Of a DNA stretch of 10,057 nt, positions 7,174 to 10,057 are shown piece after piece. The stretch is taken from positions 1 through 10,057 of the forward strand of contig SLIY01000086.1 in assembly GCA_007135385.1 (NCBI GenBank), given 5' to 3'. This stretch comes from Leptolyngbyaceae cyanobacterium CSSed165cm_216 (lineage in GTDB: Bacteria > Cyanobacteriota > Cyanobacteriia > Phormidesmidales > Phormidesmidaceae). Numbering within the stretch: the first letter of the stretch is position 1; the number at the start of each line of letters is the position of its first letter. The translations under genes and the position numbers were made by a program. A model generated the notes under the pieces. It worked only from the letters and a program-made list of their open reading frames with translations. It was not told where the DNA came from and did not search any database.

Positions 7174-7515
7174 TGGGTACCGTTCGTTACTGCGTTAATG
7201 ATGGCGGTGATAGCCGGACTCAAGCTGGGTAAAACGGCCACAGTAGCGGTAGCAATGATGATAGTGATCGACATGTGCACCATGCCATCAATGCCCTTCT
7301 GGTAAGCATCGAACTTGTAGTCTTGCTCATCTACCTTGTCACCCAGGCCTTTAATGTCACTCCGAACGTCCTCGATTTCGCCCCGGACCTCACTCCGAAC
7401 TTCATCGATCACATTCCGCAGAACTCCGAACTTCATCGATCACATTCTGCAGATCAATCAACGCTTCCCGAATGTCGCTATTCGTTGGACTCTCCGGTGT
7501 CTGTACTGCCTGACC
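7170..7515 (-). pseudogene. Small coiled-coil/membrane protein gene, split by a 31-bp duplication
   Basis: On the minus strand, residues running QTPESPTNSDIREALIDL then QNVIDEVRS lie in one frame from 7515. The continuation EVRGEIEDVRSDIKGLGDKV lies in a second frame down to TAG at 7170. The frames separate inside an exact tandem duplication (7392-7453). Removing one 31-bp copy restores a continuous protein of about 100 residues. It would have a polar N-terminus, a heptad-like coiled coil (VIDEVRSEVRGEIEDVRSDIKG) and a C-terminal hydrophobic segment from about MVHMSITIIIATATVAVLP. An 88-residue ORF remains from ATG 7434-7436, but its first seven residues come from the wrong frame of the duplicated copy. 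No ATG precedes the N-terminal part; TTG at 7459-7461 is the only likely start codon seen. I recognise the general type, short cyanobacterial proteins of this layout, but not a function. Confidence 0.6.
7392..7453 (+). repeat. 31-bp tandem duplication, two copies
   Basis: Copies 7392-7422 and 7423-7453 match at 30 of 31 positions, differing at 7417 (C) and 7448 (T). The period is not a multiple of three, so it shifts the minus-strand frame. High identity suggests a fairly recent event. Copy boundaries are sharp on both sides. Confidence 0.93.
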
Positions 7516-7624
7516 TCAGCTTAGGTATGACTCAATTCTAGCTAAGTATTCCCGCCACTTATTTGGATCCCTACATGTCTAAAAAACAACCAGATCCGTA
7601 AGAGAGGCAAAAGTCGATAGACCA

Positions 7625-7678
7625 TGCCCATCGCCACAATCAAATCATTGATGGGCACGCAGGCTTTGCCCATCCTAC
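7625..7678 (-). repeat. REP-like GTAG hairpin plus a third arm, upstream of gltD
   Basis: On the minus strand GTAG (7678-7675) is followed by GATGGGCA, a 9-nt loop and TGCCCATC (down to 7650): a GTAG tetranucleotide next to a perfect 8-bp hairpin. This is the classic REP layout recognised by RAYT transposases. A third arm, TGCCCATC at 7625-7632, could pair with the arm at 7650-7657 instead, with a 17-nt loop. In a transcript reading into gltD the two hairpins would exclude each other. The whole lies 38 bases before the gltD start. Confidence 0.65.
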
Positions 7679-7703
7679 CTATTCCCCAATCAACGCATTC
7701 TTT

Positions 7704-7708
7704 AGGAG
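7704..7708 (+). promoter_or_regulatory. gltD ribosome binding site
   Basis: AGGAG lies 7 nt before the ATG at 7716, giving a clear and well-spaced site. It fixes the start codon. No convincing promoter was found in the gap after gltB, so co-transcription with gltB remains possible. Confidence 0.8.
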
Positions 7709-7715
7709 AACCACC

Positions 7716-9200
7716 ATGGGAAAACCGACTGGCTTTATGGAATACCTGCGGGAAGTGGCGCCAGAGGTCGCCCCCGCCGATCGCATTCGTAATTGGGACG
7801 AGTTCCACCTGCCGATGCCGGAGGAAAACCTCCGCACCCAGGGGGCTCGCTGCATGGACTGCGGCACCCCCTTCTGCCACACCGGCAGCACCATCAGCGG
7901 CATGGCCAGCGGCTGCCCGATCAACAACCTGATCCCTGAATGGAATGACCTGGTCTATCGGGGCCTGTGGCAAGAAGCCCTGGAGCGGTTGCACAAGACC
8001 AACAACTTCCCGGAGTTCACTGGGCGGGTTTGCCCGGCCCCCTGCGAGGGTTCCTGTGTGCTGGGAATCACCAGCCCCCCAGTAACGATTAAAAACATCG
8101 AGTATTCCATCGCTGAAAAGGGCTGGGAGTCGGGCTGGATTACCCCCACCCCGCCGCAACAGCGCACTGGCAAGAAAGTCGCCGTGATCGGCTCTGGACC
8201 GGCTGGCCTCTCTGCCGCCGCTCAGCTTAACTCGGCGGGCCACTGGGTCACCGTGTACGAGCGGGCCGATCGCCCCGGCGGCCTACTAATGTATGGCATC
8301 CCTAACATGAAGCTGGACAAGCAACAGGTGGTGCAGCGCCGGCTCGACGTACTGGAGGCCGAGGGAGTCACCTTTGTGTGCAATACCGAAGTGGGCAAAG
8401 ACATTTCGGCAGAAAACCTGCTTAAGGAGTTTGACTCGGTGGTGCTCTGCACCGGCTCTACCCGTCCCCGTGATCTACCGATTGAGGGGCGAGAGCTGAA
8501 GGGTATCCACTTTGCCATGGAGTTTTTGACCGAGAACACCCGGGCGCTACTGGATGGCTATCCCGGCAATGACTACATCTCGGCGGCGGGCAAAGATGTG
8601 ATCATCATCGGTGGGGGCGACACCGGCACAGACTGTGTCGGTACCTCTATTCGCCACGGCTGCAACAGCGTCACCCAGCTGGAAATTATGCCCCAGCCGC
8701 CGGAAACCCGCTCTGCCGCCAACCCCTGGCCCGAATGGCCCAAGGTCTACAAAATGGACTACGGCCAGGAGGAAGCGGCGGCCATGTTTGGCGATGACCC
8801 CCGATCTTACCTGACCACCGCCACCCAGTTTGAGGGGGATGAGCAGGGCAACGTTAAGGCCATCCATACGGTGCAAATTCAGTGGGGTAAAGACGCCAAC
8901 GGGCGGTTTGTGCCGCAGAATGTGCCCGGCACCGAGAAGGTGATCCCGGCCCAACTCGTCCTCCTGGCCATGGGTTTCCTTGGCCCCGAGCAGCCCTTGA
9001 TCGAGGCCCTGGGTCTAGAGAAAGATGGCCGCAGCAATGTGAAGGCCGAGCACGAGCAGTACACCACCTCGATTCCGGGGGTATTTGCCGCCGGGGACTG
9101 CCGCCGGGGCCAGAGTCTGGTGGTATGGGCGATCAATGAGGGACGGGGTGCGGCCAGGGAGTGCGATCGCTACTTAATGGGCACCACCGAACTGCCTTAA
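7716..9200 (+). CDS. gltD: Glutamate synthase small subunit (NAD(P)H-GOGAT beta)
   Basis: This 494-residue flavoprotein oxidises NAD(P)H at FAD and passes electrons through iron-sulphur clusters to the GltB FMN. The N-terminal 4Fe-4S domain has C46, C49, C54 and C67 in CMDCGTPFC...GCPINN, and C106, C110 and C114 in CPAPCEGSC. The FAD-binding fold has G159-S-G-P-A-G164, with GGLLMYGIP following at 189-196. The pyridine-nucleotide site has GGGDTG (299-304). The C-terminal FAD contact AAGDCRRGQS starts at 458, with an aspartate at 461. Length is normal for GltD and no residue is missing. It could be another member of the same family (such as the electron-transfer subunit of dihydropyrimidine dehydrogenase), but the gltB neighbour settles it. 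The 582-bp spacing from gltB is wide for a two-subunit enzyme and is filled with repeats. Confidence 0.96.
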   Translation: MGKPTGFMEYLREVAPEVAPADRIRNWDEFHLPMPEENLRTQGARCMDCGTPFCHTGSTISGMASGCPINNLIPEWNDLVYRGLWQEALERLHKTNNFPEFTGRVCPAPCEGSCVLGITSPPVTIKNIEYSIAEKGWESGWITPTPPQQRTGKKVAVIGSGPAGLSAAAQLNSAGHWVTVYERADRPGGLLMYGIPNMKLDKQQVVQRRLDVLEAEGVTFVCNTEVGKDISAENLLKEFDSVVLCTGSTRPRDLPIEGRELKGIHFAMEFLTENTRALLDGYPGNDYISAAGKDVIIIGGGDTGTDCVGTSIRHGCNSVTQLEIMPQPPETRSAANPWPEWPKVYKMDYGQEEAAAMFGDDPRSYLTTATQFEGDEQGNVKAIHTVQIQWGKDANGRFVPQNVPGTEKVIPAQLVLLAMGFLGPEQPLIEALGLEKDGRSNVKAEHEQYTTSIPGVFAAGDCRRGQSLVVWAINEGRGAARECDRYLMGTTELP

Positions 9201-9213
9201 CTCGCTCACCCAG

Positions 9214-9280
9214 AAACCGGGTTTCTTGCCTCCAATGCTGGACTAGCCATTGGTAGTGGTCCAAAGAAACCCGGTTTTTT
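9214..9280 (+). terminator. Nested hairpin terminator of gltD
   Basis: AAACCGGGTTTCTT (9214-9227) and AAGAAACCCGGTTT (9264-9277) pair perfectly over 14 bp, followed by three more T. The enclosed loop holds a second hairpin, CCAATG with CATTGG (9232-9237 and 9248-9253). The left arm alone is nearly self-complementary (AGAAAC-CGG-GTTTCT). The position, 13 bp after the gltD stop, fits its use as a terminator. I recall the AGAAACC(C/G)GGTTTCT core as a frequent repeat in cyanobacterial genomes. Confidence 0.8.
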
Positions 9281-9337
9281 GCTGCTTATTTTGACGGCTT
9301 ATCTGACTCGTCGTCCGTCGCAACAAAGAGAGGTTTT

Positions 9338-9550
9338 ATGGACACGCTGAAAATTCTACAAGCATCTGACCAGGCCAACTGGGATTATGATGACGAAGCA
9401 GATGTCTTATATCTATCGGTTGGTGAACCTCGTCCAGCCGTTGGAGTCGATATTGGCGATGGCGTGGTGCTGCGCTATGACGAAGCAACTCAGGAAGTTG
9501 TTGGGCTAACGGTGATTGGGTTACGGGCTAAGCTGGCGAAGTCTGCTTAG
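9338..9550 (+). CDS. DUF2283 family protein, function unknown
   Basis: The 70-residue product has the DUF2283 outline: DYDDEADVLYLSVG, then two short strands (AVGVDIGDGVVLRYD), then the 'vvGLTVIGL' strand. GAGAGG (9328-9333) lies 4 nt before the ATG. No function is established for the family. It is sometimes seen beside DUF4258 proteins in a putative toxin-antitoxin pairing, but no DUF4258 frame is present here, so it stands alone. The product is acidic, small and soluble, without a signal or membrane segment. It lies between the gltD terminator and a REP, so it is probably its own transcription unit, although no clear promoter was seen. Confidence 0.8.
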   Translation: MDTLKILQASDQANWDYDDEADVLYLSVGEPRPAVGVDIGDGVVLRYDEATQEVVGLTVIGLRAKLAKSA

Positions 9551-9573
9551 CACTGCACCTAAGGAAGTAGCCC

Positions 9574-9594
9574 GTAGGGTGGGCTCTGCCCACC
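9574..9594 (+). repeat. REP-like element, plus orientation
   Basis: GTAG is followed by a hairpin GGTGGGC-TCT-GCCCACC with a perfect 7-bp stem. The identical 21-bp sequence occurs in the opposite orientation at 10032-10035 and its stem (10015-10035). A second GTAG is nearby at 9567-9570. GTAG plus hairpin is the target recognised by RAYT proteins. Confidence 0.75.
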
Positions 9595-9617
9595 ACTCTA
9601 CCAACATCCTCTCAGAG

Positions 9618-9966
9618 TCATTCCCCAACCTCTAAATTTTGCTCAAACCTATTCATCTTTATCGCTTGGCCGCTACACTGGCATCCCCAATCCATTCCAT
9701 AAAATCCCTCGCTCACAAACCGCCGAAAGCTTGAATACTCCTACTGGTGAGGGCAACGTACTAGGCCATGCTTCACCGGAGTGAATGTGATCGGGCAAAA
9801 TGACCGCTGCTGTGAATTCAAAAGGCATCTCAGCTTTCATGGTAGAAACAGCTTTTCGTAGTAGCTGCACATTGTTGGGCTCAGCGAAAATTGGCTGGCG
9901 CTTGAACATCACTAGAGTTAGAAAGACTGCTCCCCCAGGGGTAAAGTTGCGTCGATAGGTAGGCAT
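9618..9966 (-). pseudogene. REP-associated tyrosine transposase (RAYT), decayed
   Basis: The N-terminus MPTYRRNFTPGG, then FLTLVMFKRQPIF, then AAVILPDHIHS is that of an IS200-like Y1 transposase (RAYT), with the metal-binding HUH at H60-I-H62. After S63 the frame is wrong, but the next frame reads PVKHGLVRCPHQ-stop-EYSSFRRFVSEGFYG, the family's C-terminus. The junction is near 9777-9780. The stretch that should separate these parts, roughly 65-70 residues and including the catalytic tyrosine just before NPVKHGLV, is missing. In the tail a Trp codon appears to have become TAG (9741-9743). The frame ends at TGA (9618-9620). It is therefore dead: internal deletion, frameshift, nonsense codon. 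RAYTs move or copy REP sequences in related genomes. Confidence 0.85.
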
Positions 9967-9984
9967 GTCTGGTGAAAGATGGGT

Positions 9985-10057
9985 CTGATGTCTTTTTAAG
10001 TTTTCCTGATTAATGGTGGGCAGAGCCCACCCTACAGAACTACTGATGTCTTTTTAA
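9985..10057 (+). repeat. 15-bp direct repeats around the distal REP
   Basis: CTGATGTCTTTTTAA occurs at 9985-9999 and again at 10043-10057, the latter ending at the window edge. The period is 58 bp and the REP lies between the copies. It could be a tandem duplication or a scar of REP mobility. The second copy may continue beyond the window. Confidence 0.6.
10015..10035 (-). repeat. REP-like element, minus orientation
   Basis: This is an identical inverted copy of 9574-9594: stem GGTGGGC (10015-10021) and GCCCACC (10025-10031), closed by CTAC (10032-10035), which is GTAG on the minus strand. It lies 48 bp upstream of the RAYT start. The two REPs therefore flank the RAYT remnant head to head, the usual organisation of RAYT loci. 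Confidence 0.75.

Noticed and set aside
7542..8243. 233-codon minus-strand frame
   Set aside because: It is antisense to the N-terminal iron-sulphur region of gltD and has no recognisable motifs.
1..10057. CRISPR array, tRNA, rRNA or prophage signals
   Set aside because: No regularly spaced repeats, no tRNA-like cloverleaf and no phage structural or integrase genes were seen. The repeats present are palindromic REP-like elements or simple duplications.

Overview
The window is almost certainly cyanobacterial. Seven copies of the cyanobacterial HIP1 octamer GCGATCGC occur (2821, 3032, 3236, 4429, 5123, 5235, 9163), far above chance in 10 kb. The gaps between genes carry short palindromes starting with GTAG, of a kind common in filamentous cyanobacteria. 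The GC-rich coding and abundance of small repeats suggest a Leptolyngbya-like or Nodosilinea-like filament, but genus is a guess.

Layout. Positions 131-1504 are an intact-looking IS256-family insertion sequence with 24-bp inverted repeats. Its right end cuts a minus-strand gene whose remnant (1505-1830) resembles the Helicase_C_3 (XPB/Ssl2 N-terminal-like) fold. Its left end cuts a short open frame at the window edge. The 600-bp gap before the next gene is not empty. It holds a sigma70-like promoter (2021-2050), a perfect 15-bp terminator hairpin (2094-2137) with no gene between them (a candidate ~80-nt small RNA), an 11-bp tandem repeat, and a probable leader region for gltB with an 11-bp inverted repeat.

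The core is gltB (2493-7133) and gltD (7716-9200), the large and small subunits of glutamate synthase (GOGAT). GltD passes electrons from NAD(P)H to GltB, which takes ammonia from glutamine and makes glutamate from 2-oxoglutarate, completing the GS-GOGAT cycle. Between them lies a small opposite-strand gene for a coiled-coil/membrane protein, broken by an exact 31-bp tandem duplication, with a GTAG palindrome on each side. After gltD come a long terminator hairpin, a DUF2283 gene (9338-9550), and a decayed REP-associated tyrosine transposase (RAYT, 9618-9966) flanked by two identical, inverted REP-like palindromes.

Taken together, this is a conserved nitrogen-assimilation locus whose spacers have been repeatedly remodelled by small mobile repeats. 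The most notable items are the RAYT/REP remnant with several GTAG hairpins, the 31-bp duplication that split a small gene, the candidate small RNA upstream of gltB, and a repeat-like insertion in the GltB inter-domain linker. I see no CRISPR array, tRNA, rRNA or defence operon.
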